The notes: generated from the letters alone by a model not told the origin. 5,392 bases of DNA from Clostridiaceae bacterium (GCA_012513545.1 JAAZCB010000458.1:1-5392); one strand, 5' to 3'; counted from the stretch's first letter, positions 1 to 5,296 are shown. A program made the numbers and translations.

Positions 1-1423
1 TATCCCAGTCGGTCAAATTCTTACTGCCATAAACGGTAGCGCCTGTTCCATACATCATTTCGTCTGAATCAAAGGGATTAATTGCAAGGGCACTCATCAT
101 CCAGCCAAGTTTAGGCGCAGGGTAGTCCATTATTTCCATTCCTGTTAACAAGCCGCCATCAGCTGCGTTTATCTTATTGCCAAAGGTCAGCCATGGTGCT
201 TTTGAAATGTCCATTGTATATTTCAGAACTCTAGACGGCCAAGAATCACCCATTTTCCATATTGCATCCCAAGTCTCTCCTGCGTCAGTAGAGCGGAAAA
301 TAAAGTTATCGGGCCACCATGACTGAAGCGACGATACTATAAGTGTGTCTTGATTTTGTGCATCAAGACTTATGCCTGAAAAGCCATAGTATTTTTCATA
401 CTTTGGCGAACCATCCCAATCAGAACCTGATGGAGGAGTTATGTCTGTCCATACTCCTGTATTTGTATCGTATTTGTAAACTGCCCCGTCATCACACTGA
501 TATGGACCTCCCCTGTCGCAATATGTAACATATAAAATACCCTTGTTGCTTATAACTGCCTGTTGAGGTATGCCGATTTTCAAGGCCTTACTGTTGTGTT
601 GTGTAAAAGTACTCTCTGTAGGCTGTCCATCGACAGGTTTCCAGGTTACACCTGCGTCATGGCTCACATACAGAGGATTCTTTTTATCGGCAACGCCCAC
701 GTAAATGTCCTTTGTTGGAGTTCCTTTAGTACCTTTATATGAATCAAACGTTACAAAACACAATCCCAGATTATCGGATGAATATTCAAAATTAGGATCT
801 TCCACATAATTTCCCACATTTGTGAAGCTGCTGACTTTCGCCCAGGTTTTGCCATAGTCTGTACTCTTCCACAAGCCTTTACCGCTTCTTGCAGCAAAAT
901 ACAATATGTTATTGCTGTTCGGATCAATCATCAAACGCTCGCCAACTGACCGTCCAGGCATGTTTCCACCAAATTTAAAGGGAAGTTCTGTTCTCTCCCA
1001 TGTTTTACCGTAATCCTCAGAACGAAGAATGTACCCATTCATTGTTGTCCAGCTGTTTGTATATGTACCGGCTGCAATATAGACCCTGTTTGTATCAACC
1101 GGATCGGTAGCTATGCTTTCACACCCCAAAAGGTTCCATTCGTCAGGAGACACCCAGTCGGTAATAGGCTCCCACTCCAATGTTGACTTGTTTCTAATAT
1201 AGGCTCCTCCCATGTCTGTACGGGCATAAACGAGGCCTTTTTCTGTAGGGTTATAGACAATGTTGCAAACATATCCTCCCCCACCGCCGATTTTTACATT
1301 GTCCCATTTGTAGGGAACACTCCCGGCCCCTTCAACAGACAGGATAGGTGCAAATAAAGTAACACTTGTAAAAACAAAAAGCAGTACAAACATTTTAAAG
1401 TTATTAAACTTTTTTGTAATCAT
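1..1423 (-). CDS. Secreted GH74 xyloglucanase, N-terminal part (cut by window edge)
   Basis: This is an exported endo-xyloglucanase of glycoside hydrolase family 74, which cuts the beta-1,4-glucan backbone of xyloglucan outside the cell. The window holds 474 codons with no stop. Residues 1-33 look like a signal peptide: basic start (ITKKFNNFK), hydrophobic core at about 11-28, cleavage near VEGA. The mature protein opens VPYKWDNVKIGGGGG, close to what I recall of C. thermocellum Xgh74A. Four Asp-box repeats typical of the beta-propeller are visible at about 135-142 (SEDYGKTW), 187-194 (STDYGKTW), 254-261 (SHDAGVTW) and 378-385 (STDAGETW). D70 in YARTDMGGAY matches the catalytic base D70 of Xgh74A. 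The catalytic acid and any dockerin or binding module lie beyond the edge. The start is set by GGGAGG at 1433-1438, nine bases upstream. It diverges from the alcohol dehydrogenase. Family assignment is firm; substrate is inferred from family. Confidence 0.93.
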   Translation of the reverse strand, partial: MITKKFNNFKMFVLLFVFTSVTLFAPILSVEGAGSVPYKWDNVKIGGGGGYVCNIVYNPTEKGLVYARTDMGGAYIRNKSTLEWEPITDWVSPDEWNLLGCESIATDPVDTNRVYIAAGTYTNSWTTMNGYILRSEDYGKTWERTELPFKFGGNMPGRSVGERLMIDPNSNNILYFAARSGKGLWKSTDYGKTWAKVSSFTNVGNYVEDPNFEYSSDNLGLCFVTFDSYKGTKGTPTKDIYVGVADKKNPLYVSHDAGVTWKPVDGQPTESTFTQHNSKALKIGIPQQAVISNKGILYVTYCDRGGPYQCDDGAVYKYDTNTGVWTDITPPSGSDWDGSPKYEKYYGFSGISLDAQNQDTLIVSSLQSWWPDNFIFRSTDAGETWDAIWKMGDSWPSRVLKYTMDISKAPWLTFGNKINAADGGLLTGMEIMDYPAPKLGWMMSALAINPFDSDEMMYGTGATVYGSKNLTDWD

Positions 1424-1752
1424 TAAATCTAACCTCCCAAAAAATTTCTTTTTATTTAAATTCTTTAAAAAAATAAAAACCTTTATCCTCCCTAAAAATA
1501 ATGACTGATAAAATATGTGATACTCAAATTAACCTCAGCCTTATATATTTTTCGGATATATTGATTTATTTAATGTGGTTAACGTCAGACGAACTATTAT
1601 GTGTAGTATAAGAAGCATTTAAAGTATTAGTATTGAAGTAGGATAAAAAGAAATTGATATATATTTATTATATATAATTTTATCATAATTTCATCCTGAA
1701 ATAAATCAGATAATTATAATTTCCGGCACTTACTGACTATCTCCAAATTCCT
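1424..1752. other. AT-rich divergent spacer, no gene seen
   Basis: This is the left part of the 438-bp gap between the divergent xyloglucanase and alcohol dehydrogenase genes. It is very AT-rich with several T and A runs. I see no open frame with a ribosome binding site. Besides the xyloglucanase RBS (1433-1438) there is a second GGGAGG-like match on the minus strand near 1480-1492 with no start codon after it. The xyloglucanase promoter must lie here, but several TATA-like boxes compete and none has a convincing -35 partner, so I do not place one. Confidence 0.6.
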
Positions 1753-1781
1753 TTGATAATTTCTAAGAATTAGCATATAAT
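1753..1781 (+). promoter_or_regulatory. Sigma-A promoter of the iron alcohol dehydrogenase
   Basis: TTGATA at 1753-1758 (five of six to consensus) and TATAAT at 1776-1781 (six of six) are separated by exactly 17 bases. Transcription would begin near 1788, giving a leader of about 74 nt. A small CTAA-GAA-TTAG palindrome lies in the spacer (1763-1773). I saw no clear Rex-type TTGTTAA/TTAACAA operator. Confidence 0.72.
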
Positions 1782-1816
1782 CATAAGAATAAGATAGTTC
1801 ACACAATGGAAGTTCC

Positions 1817-1836
1817 TGTCTGATTCTTATCAGACA
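1817..1836 (+). promoter_or_regulatory. Perfect 8-bp inverted repeat in the dehydrogenase leader
   Basis: TGTCTGAT (1817-1824) and ATCAGACA (1829-1836) are perfect complements around a 4-base loop (TCTT). The repeat sits between the predicted transcription start and the RBS, 12 bases before GGAGG at 1849-1853. As DNA it could be a repressor operator; as RNA it could be a leader or mRNA-stabilising hairpin. No U-run follows, so it is not a terminator. A shorter palindrome, GGAA-G-TTCC (1808-1816), abuts it on the left. Confidence 0.55.
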
Positions 1837-1861
1837 TAAAAAATATGCGGAGGAAAAGCCT

Positions 1862-3037
1862 ATGAATAATTTTGATTTTTACAGTCCAACCTTTTTTGTC
1901 TTTGGAAAAGATCGCGAGAATGAATGTGGAGCTTATGTCAAGAGATTTGGCGGAACGAGGGTTCTAATCCATTATGGCGGAGGCTCTGTAATTAAGTCAG
2001 GCTTATTGGAGCGGGTAAAAAAATCTCTTATGGCTGAAAACATATCTTTTATTGAGCTCGGAGGTGCAAAACCGAATCCTAGAAGTGGGCTTGTTTATGA
2101 AGGAATCGAGTTTTGCAGAAGAGAAAATGTGGATTTTGTTTTGGCTGTCGGCGGTGGAAGTGCAATTGACTCTGCAAAGGCTATTGCAGTTGGCGCTCCA
2201 TATGACGGAGACTTCTGGGATTTTTATTCAGGTAAAGCACAGCCCCAAAAAGCATTACCGGTTGGAACCATTCTAACCATAGCTGCTGCTGGTAGTGAAG
2301 GTTCGCCTCATTCTGTTATTACACATGAGGATGGGATGTATAAAAGAGGAGCCGGGAGCGATCTCATGCTTCCTGTGTTCTCAATTCTGAATCCGGCGCT
2401 CACCATGACACTTCCTGCCTATCAGATAGCTTGCGGAGCCACAGACATTATGGCCCATGTGTGTGAACGGTATTTTACCAACACCAAGGATGTAGAAGTG
2501 ACAGACAGGCTTTGTGAGGCAATTTTCCTTACAATGGTTAAGGAAGTGCCAAAGGCTGTCAAAGATCCTCAGGATTATGAATCGCAGGCAAATATAATGT
2601 GGGCCGGAATGGTAGCCCATAATAATATTGTTGGAGTTGGAAGAGAACAGGATTGGAATTCACATGACTTAGAGCACGAGCTGTCTGCCTTGTATGATGT
2701 TGCCCATGGAGCCGGACTTGCTGTAATCATGCCTGCCTGGATGCAGTTTGTTATGAAGCATGATGTTATGAGGTTTGCACAATTTGCCTCTAGAGTCTGG
2801 GGCTGCGAAATGGACTTTGAAAATCCGGAGAACACTGCAATGGAAGGCATCAACCGTTTCAGAAGCTTTTTATCTTCTATTGGGATGCCGACAAATTTTA
2901 AGCAAATAGGCGCAAAAGAAGAAGACATTCCCGAACTGGTTGAAAAGTGGAGCAAAGGCAATACACCTCATGGCTTTGTTAAAATTGATAAAAAAGGAGC
3001 CGAAGCCATCTATAAAATTGCAGCGGCTTCAAATTGA
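1862..3037 (+). CDS. Iron-containing alcohol dehydrogenase, NADPH-dependent butanol dehydrogenase type (BdhA/YqhD-like)
   Basis: This 391-residue cytosolic group III alcohol dehydrogenase is predicted to interconvert aldehydes and primary alcohols. Its length matches the BdhA/BdhB/YqhD branch. The N-terminal nucleotide-binding domain shows HYGGGSVIKSG (37-47), the loop that in YqhD binds NADPH; the lack of an acidic residue there argues for NADPH over NADH. AVGGGSAIDSAKAIA (95-109) is the family glycine signature. The C-terminal domain carries the metal ligands in the expected places: D195 and H199 in GATDIMAHVCE, H268 in NSHDLEHE, and H282 in DVAHGAG. The usual AATGSE segment reads AAAGSE (141-146), a Thr-to-Ala change near the cofactor site. 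GGAGG at 1849-1853 lies eight bases before ATG. The gene has its own promoter and no operon partner. Substrate is not determined by sequence; butanal or ethanal reduction in fermentation, or aldehyde detoxification, are all possible. Confidence 0.93.
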   Translation: MNNFDFYSPTFFVFGKDRENECGAYVKRFGGTRVLIHYGGGSVIKSGLLERVKKSLMAENISFIELGGAKPNPRSGLVYEGIEFCRRENVDFVLAVGGGSAIDSAKAIAVGAPYDGDFWDFYSGKAQPQKALPVGTILTIAAAGSEGSPHSVITHEDGMYKRGAGSDLMLPVFSILNPALTMTLPAYQIACGATDIMAHVCERYFTNTKDVEVTDRLCEAIFLTMVKEVPKAVKDPQDYESQANIMWAGMVAHNNIVGVGREQDWNSHDLEHELSALYDVAHGAGLAVIMPAWMQFVMKHDVMRFAQFASRVWGCEMDFENPENTAMEGINRFRSFLSSIGMPTNFKQIGAKEEDIPELVEKWSKGNTPHGFVKIDKKGAEAIYKIAAASN

Positions 3038-3048
3038 ATCACAAAATG

Positions 3049-3088
3049 CCTGGCTCTTTCTATAAAGCAGTATCCCGAAAAGCCCAGG
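3049..3088. terminator. Possible weak bidirectional terminator between convergent genes
   Basis: CCTGGCTCTTT (3049-3059) can pair with AAAAGCCCAGG (3078-3088), with one bulged base, over an 18-base loop. It starts 12 bases after the dehydrogenase stop codon. The plus strand continues TTTCAGCTTTG and the minus strand CATTTTGTG, so both U-tracts are poor. Position between convergent genes supports a shared terminator; the bulge and weak tails keep confidence low. Confidence 0.4.
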
Positions 3089-3117
3089 TTTCAGCTTTGA
3101 TTACTTAAATATCAGGG

Positions 3118-3213
3118 TTACCAGGTGTCAGTTTCAGTACGTTTTGTTATTGCAGGGGCAGGCTTGCGAAGGCCGGTTGCAGCCGATGTAACAGTAATTC
3201 GAAAGCCTCCCCT
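3118..3213. repeat. GC-richer palindromic element, probable dispersed intergenic repeat
   Basis: AGGGGCAGGCTTGCGAA (3154-3170) is an imperfect inverted copy of TTCGAAAGCCTCCCCT (3198-3213), with one extra base and one mismatch. The arms enclose a 27-base loop with a small CGGT-TGCA-GCCG hairpin at 3174-3185. It stands out from the AT-rich surroundings. On the minus strand one frame reads TVTSAATGLRKP and ends TETDTW at a stop (3118-3120). I recall very similar strings at the ends of many short predicted Clostridia proteins, which suggests a repeated element mistaken for genes. That is memory, not a search. No U-run follows either arm, so it is a poor terminator. A 36-codon ORF in another minus frame (3134-3244) has no RBS. 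Element boundaries are uncertain. Confidence 0.55.
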
Positions 3214-3274
3214 CACTATTGCTCTTAACAGGAATAATCGTCATACCAAAATACTATCATCTCTACGCTTTATA

Positions 3275-3691
3275 CTATTCACCTATTATTTTCACCAGGA
3301 CCCGCTTTTGACGCTTTCCGTCATACTCTCCATAAAATATCTGCTCCCATGTTCCAAAGTCCAGTTTCCCGTCAGTGATCGCAGCTACAACCTCACGTCC
3401 CATAATCTGACGTTTAAGATGAGCATCAGCATTGTCTTCGTACCCATTGTGCCTGTATTGATTATGTGGTTTTTCGGGTGCCAAGTTTTCCAGCCATTTT
3501 TCAAAATCCTGATGCAGCCCTGATTCATCATCATTTACAAATACACTTGCTGTAATGTTCATTGCATTAACCAGTACCAGTCCCTCTTTTACACAACTTT
3601 CATCAATTATTGACTGGACTTGTTTTGTAATATTAATATATCCTCTCCTTGAAGGCAGATTAAAATTTAGTTCTTTGCGATATGATTTCAT
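3275..3691 (-). CDS. YjbQ / UPF0047 family protein (secondary thiamine-phosphate synthase-like)
   Basis: This 138-residue cytosolic protein belongs to the YjbQ/UPF0047 family, often annotated as secondary thiamine-phosphate synthase because some members rescue thiE mutants; the true physiological role is unsettled. Family features are visible in order: [12 protein letters not shown] (45-56), then [15 protein letters not shown] (86-100), then [20 protein letters not shown] (108-127), ending VLVKIIGE. The conserved His in NADAHL (H91) and the acidic residues around GEYDG are the likely functional site by family analogy. Length is typical and the frame is intact. GGAGG at 3701-3705 lies nine bases before ATG. 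It converges on the alcohol dehydrogenase and diverges from the hemerythrin gene. No thiamine gene or TPP riboswitch is seen nearby, so context does not support the thiamine role. TATA-like boxes upstream are too many to choose a promoter. Confidence 0.9.
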   Translation of the reverse strand: MKSYRKELNFNLPSRRGYINITKQVQSIIDESCVKEGLVLVNAMNITASVFVNDDESGLHQDFEKWLENLAPEKPHNQYRHNGYEDNADAHLKRQIMGREVVAAITDGKLDFGTWEQIFYGEYDGKRQKRVLVKIIGE

Positions 3692-3705
3692 TTTTGTTTT
3701 CCTCC

Positions 3706-3907
3706 GGTAATATTATAAACTCATGCTTAATACATATTATTTAAGAAAAATGTGTATTATATTGGAATTATACTATAAACAACTCCTAACGAAAACCTAT
3801 TTTATACTTATATGATATGAGCAGGATAAAATCCGTTTCTTCAGCCTATACTCAAGCGCTCCTTACATTTTATGCAAATTAAATTTGTATTTCTTTCTGA
3901 ACATCCA
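3706..3907. other. AT-rich divergent spacer between yjbQ-like and hemerythrin genes
   Basis: No gene is supported here; a 30-codon plus-strand ORF near 3723 lacks an RBS. The minus strand holds several TATAAT-like boxes that could serve the YjbQ-family gene. One perfect short palindrome, CAAATT-A-AATTTG (3875-3887), ends 20 bases upstream of the hemerythrin -35 box and could be a regulator site, although such AT-rich palindromes arise easily by chance. Confidence 0.5.
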
Positions 3908-3936
3908 TTGAACTAATCCTAGAAAATCTATATAAT
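3908..3936 (+). promoter_or_regulatory. Sigma-A promoter of the hemerythrin gene
   Basis: TTGAAC at 3908-3913 and a perfect TATAAT at 3931-3936 are separated by 17 bases. Transcription would start near 3943, leaving a short leader of about 24 nt with the RBS GGGAGG at 3954-3959. Confidence 0.65.
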
Positions 3937-3966
3937 TAATATAAATAACTAAAGGGAGGGTTTAAA

Positions 3967-4371
3967 ATGTCGATATTATGGACTTCTGACTTATCAATCG
4001 GTGTTGAATTGATTGATAACCAGCATAAGACGTGGTTTGAAAAGGCTAATGGGCTGTTTGAAGCCGGAAAAGAACGAAGGGCAAAAGAATACATCGACAC
4101 CATGCTTGATTTCTTAGATAAGTATACAAAGCAGCACTTTAGTGATGAAGAAGCTTATATGGAAAAAATCCGTTACCCTGAAATTGATGCTCAGAAGAAA
4201 ATGCATGAAAGCTTTATCAAGGAACTTGCCAAATTGAAAAACGATTTTAACGAATCCGGCGGTAATATTCTAGTTATAATTAACGCCAATCAGATGATTA
4301 TAAACTGGCTCACCAAACACATAACATCAATGGACAAAAAAATTGGTGATTATGTGCGAACTCTTAAATAA
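3967..4371 (+). CDS. Bacteriohemerythrin, single-domain di-iron protein
   Basis: This 134-residue cytosolic four-helix-bundle protein is predicted to bind O2 reversibly at a non-haem di-iron centre. In anaerobes such proteins are linked to oxygen sensing, scavenging or delivery, or to iron handling. Ligand motifs are H20 in IDNQHK, H57 and E61 in QHFSDEE, H80 in KKMHESF, and H118 with D123 in WLTKHITSMD. The usual HKxxH pair of the third helix reads QKKMH, so the first His is Q76 (codon CAG). The centre may therefore be five-His/one-fewer or altered, or this may be a tolerated subfamily variant. The start WTSDLSIGVELID is typical, so no N-terminal domain is missing. GGGAGG at 3954-3959 is seven bases before ATG. 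The gene stands alone between its own promoter and terminator. Confidence 0.93.
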   Translation: MSILWTSDLSIGVELIDNQHKTWFEKANGLFEAGKERRAKEYIDTMLDFLDKYTKQHFSDEEAYMEKIRYPEIDAQKKMHESFIKELAKLKNDFNESGGNILVIINANQMIINWLTKHITSMDKKIGDYVRTLK

Positions 4372-4382
4372 AAATCCCCTGA

Positions 4383-4420
4383 AAAGATGGTTGTCCTGCC
4401 GGACAGCCATCTTTATTATT
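4383..4420 (+). terminator. Rho-independent terminator of the hemerythrin gene
   Basis: AAAGATGGTTGTCC (4383-4396) pairs with GGACAGCCATCTTT (4401-4414) to form a 14-bp stem with one G-U pair and a TGCC loop, followed by the T-rich run ATTATTA. It begins 12 bases after the stop codon. Confidence 0.88.
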
Positions 4421-4426
4421 ACACCC

Positions 4427-4451
4427 GTGACAGGGGACGGTTCTTTGACAC
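4427..4451. repeat. REP-like dispersed repeat (GTGACAGGGGACGG... family)
   Basis: The 25-base segment begins GTGACAGGGGACGGTTC and ends TTTGACAC. Its ends, GTGACA and TGACAC, are complementary with one mismatch, so it can fold as a short imperfect hairpin. I recognise this from memory as a very common intergenic repeat in Firmicutes, often met near REP-associated (Y1-type) transposase genes. No such transposase is in the window. Its right edge coincides with the start of the recombinase remnant. Confidence 0.6.
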
Positions 4452-4665
4452 AAAACAAATATGATAAGATTCAACGACCTTCGCCACAGTACTGCCTCTT
4501 TTTTTTACTCAAACAGGGTTTCAGCCTGAAAGAAGTATTGTTTGGCTTGGACAAACCATAACCAATATATACGCTCACATCGATAGAGATGGGCAGGAAA
4601 ACATGGCAAGATCACTTAATAAGAGCATTCCTTTAGAAGATTTTAAGGCGTTAGAAGTTTGTTAG
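4452..4665 (+). pseudogene. Tyrosine recombinase (phage/ICE integrase) C-terminal remnant with two frameshifts
   Basis: Read in three successive frames, this stretch gives the end of a tyrosine recombinase catalytic domain. The first frame gives NMIRFNDLRHSTAS (about 4458-4499), holding the catalytic Arg-x-x-His as DLRH. The second gives LLKQGFSLKEVLFGL (to about 4549). The third gives GQTITNIYAHIDRDGQENMA and ends ALEVC at a TAG (4663-4665); its Y at 4570-4572 is the expected nucleophile. Both shifts fit single-base losses, one in a run of eight T (4499-4506) and one near 4546-4552. The N-terminal domain and the rest of the catalytic domain are absent, since the match begins right after the REP-like repeat. 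There is no start codon or RBS, so it cannot make a working enzyme. Its end faces the 3' end of tRNA-Leu 55 bases away, a classic integrase-attachment layout. The T-run shift could be a sequencing error; the truncation could not. Confidence 0.78.
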
Positions 4666-4669
4666 AAAT

Positions 4670-4718
4670 AATGACAAAATTAAAGGATTTAAGAGAACTA
4701 CAATTCTCTCAAACCCTT
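4670..4718 (-). terminator. Terminator of tRNA-Leu
   Basis: On the minus strand AAGGGTTTGAGAGAA pairs with TTCTCTTAAATCCTT to form a 15-bp stem (arms 4704-4718 and 4683-4697, 6-base loop), followed by TAATTTTGTCATT. Two pairs are G-U on the minus RNA and would be C-A mismatches on the plus RNA. The structure therefore fits minus-strand transcription, just after the tRNA 3' end. Confidence 0.75.
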
Positions 4719-4719
4719 G

Positions 4720-4803
4720 TGGTGCGGACGAAGGGACTTGAACCCCCACGTCGGTGACACTAGATCCTAAGTCTAGCGCGTCTGCCAATTCCGCCACGTC
4801 CGC
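4720..4803 (-). tRNA. tRNA-Leu (anticodon UAG)
   Basis: The 84-nt gene includes an encoded CCA. The acceptor stem is GCGGACG with CGTCCGC, followed by discriminator A. The anticodon stem CTAGA/TCTAG holds the loop CTTAGGA, giving anticodon UAG (4767-4769), which reads CUA and probably other CUN leucine codons. The long variable arm (TGTC-ACC-GACG) is the class II form expected for leucine, and the T loop reads TTCAAGT. It has its own consensus promoter and terminator. Its 3' end faces an integrase remnant, so it was probably an integration site. Confidence 0.97.
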
Positions 4804-4828
4804 AAATATAAATTTAACAACAAAAATC

Positions 4829-4857
4829 ATTATACTTGCGTTCACGCCATTTGTCAA
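4829..4857 (-). promoter_or_regulatory. Consensus sigma-A promoter of tRNA-Leu
   Basis: On the minus strand TTGACA (4852-4857) and TATAAT (4829-4834) are both perfect and separated by 17 bases. Transcription would begin near 4822, about 20 bases before the mature tRNA 5' end, consistent with high-level stable RNA expression. Confidence 0.9.
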
Positions 4858-4916
4858 CAGCAAATAATACTATTTTTATAACTAAGTATATCAATTTTCT
4901 TTCTATTCAATTGAAA

Positions 4917-5081
4917 CTAATTGATTAAAAAAATAAATACCAATGCAGCAATAAAAAGCAGAAAAACAATATAAACAAAGGACTTTAAAAATCTTCCTTC
5001 AAGTAACGACTCTCTTTTGCGATAGCTCTTAATGGAATAAGTTCTGGGAATTAAATCGTAATCATTATTGAAATTGAACAT
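4917..5081 (-). CDS. Small single-pass membrane protein, 54 residues, unknown function
   Basis: I do not recognise this protein. The N-terminal 30 residues are polar (MFNFNNDYDLIPRTYS, then basic KSYRKR) and residues 31-53 form one hydrophobic helix (FLKSFVYIVFLLFIAALVFIFLI) broken only by K33 near its start. It is predicted to be tail-anchored with the N-terminus in the cytoplasm, since the basic residues precede the helix. The start at 5081 is preferred because AGGGGT (5091-5096) lies nine bases upstream. A longer reading from 5135 (72 residues) has no comparable RBS and its extra part looks like leader DNA. It lies 92 bases downstream of another small minus-strand ORF and upstream of the tRNA-Leu promoter. 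No clear terminator follows. Size and composition fit many uncharacterised small Clostridia membrane proteins. Confidence 0.6.
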   Translation of the reverse strand: MFNFNNDYDLIPRTYSIKSYRKRESLLEGRFLKSFVYIVFLLFIAALVFIFLIN

Positions 5082-5173
5082 AATATAGACACCCCTAATC
5101 AAATTATACAACTTCAATAATGTAAAAATCCACATGATAATGTTTCCACAAATATTAGTCCTACGCTGTGTTA

Positions 5174-5296
5174 TTAGTCATGACCAATATGCTCCATACC
5201 TTGATTAAAGAGGTTTAGTATGTGTTCATCATCTAATGAGTAAATAATATTGTCTCCAAAAATTATTTTTGTATTGTTCTTCAATGTTTTAGGCAT
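5174..5296 (-). CDS. Small hypothetical protein, 40 residues
   Basis: This short ORF begins MPKTLKNNTKIIFGDNI and ends MEHIGHD before TAA. AAGGAG lies 11 bases before ATG, a real but slightly long spacing. The product is soluble with no membrane segment, Cys or signal peptide, is basic at the N-terminus, and is acidic with His in its second half (SLDDEH, MEHIGHD). I recognise no family, and it does not match the small acid-soluble spore protein patterns I know. It shares strand with the small membrane protein 92 bases downstream and could be co-transcribed. It could also be a chance ORF; the RBS and the balanced residue composition are the only support. Confidence 0.42.
   Translation of the reverse strand: MPKTLKNNTKIIFGDNIIYSLDDEHILNLFNQGMEHIGHD

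Noticed and set aside
343..528. 61-codon plus-strand ORF
   Set aside because: Antisense shadow of the xyloglucanase gene with no RBS.
1561..1600. GTGGTTAAC near 1575 considered as a Rex redox operator
   Set aside because: Only one half-site resembles the TTGTTAA/TTAACAA dyad, and it lies far upstream of the dehydrogenase promoter.
2381..2961. Two minus-strand ORFs (79 and 128 codons) and a plus-strand ORF at 2052-2276
   Set aside because: Out-of-frame shadows of the alcohol dehydrogenase, whose frame has clear family motifs throughout.
3002..3030. GAAGCC...GGCTTC inverted repeat at the end of the dehydrogenase gene, considered as a terminator
   Set aside because: Six base pairs with a 17-base loop, inside the coding sequence and without a T-run.
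3154..3213. Palindromic element considered as a terminator, hammerhead or HDV-like ribozyme, or integron attC site
   Set aside because: There is no U-run for a terminator, no intact CUGAUGA/GAAA hammerhead core or HDV-type fold by eye, and no attC core sequences.
3134..3244. 36-codon Cys-containing minus-strand ORF, considered as a small peptide
   Set aside because: No usable RBS, and it lies across the inverted repeat; the Cys residues come from the GC-richer arms and loop.
3125..3523. 132-codon plus-strand ORF
   Set aside because: It crosses the palindromic element and then lies antisense to the YjbQ-family gene; no RBS or family likeness.
3723..3815. 30-codon plus-strand ORF upstream of the hemerythrin gene
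   Set aside because: No RBS; AT-rich chance frame in a promoter-bearing spacer.
4343..4561. 72-codon plus-strand ORF
   Set aside because: It starts inside the hemerythrin gene and runs through the terminator hairpin, the REP-like repeat and one frame of the recombinase remnant; no RBS.
4651..4863. 70-codon minus-strand ORF containing VAELADALDLGSS
   Set aside because: It is a translation straight through tRNA-Leu and its promoter; this peptide string is a well-known artefact of tRNA-Leu genes.
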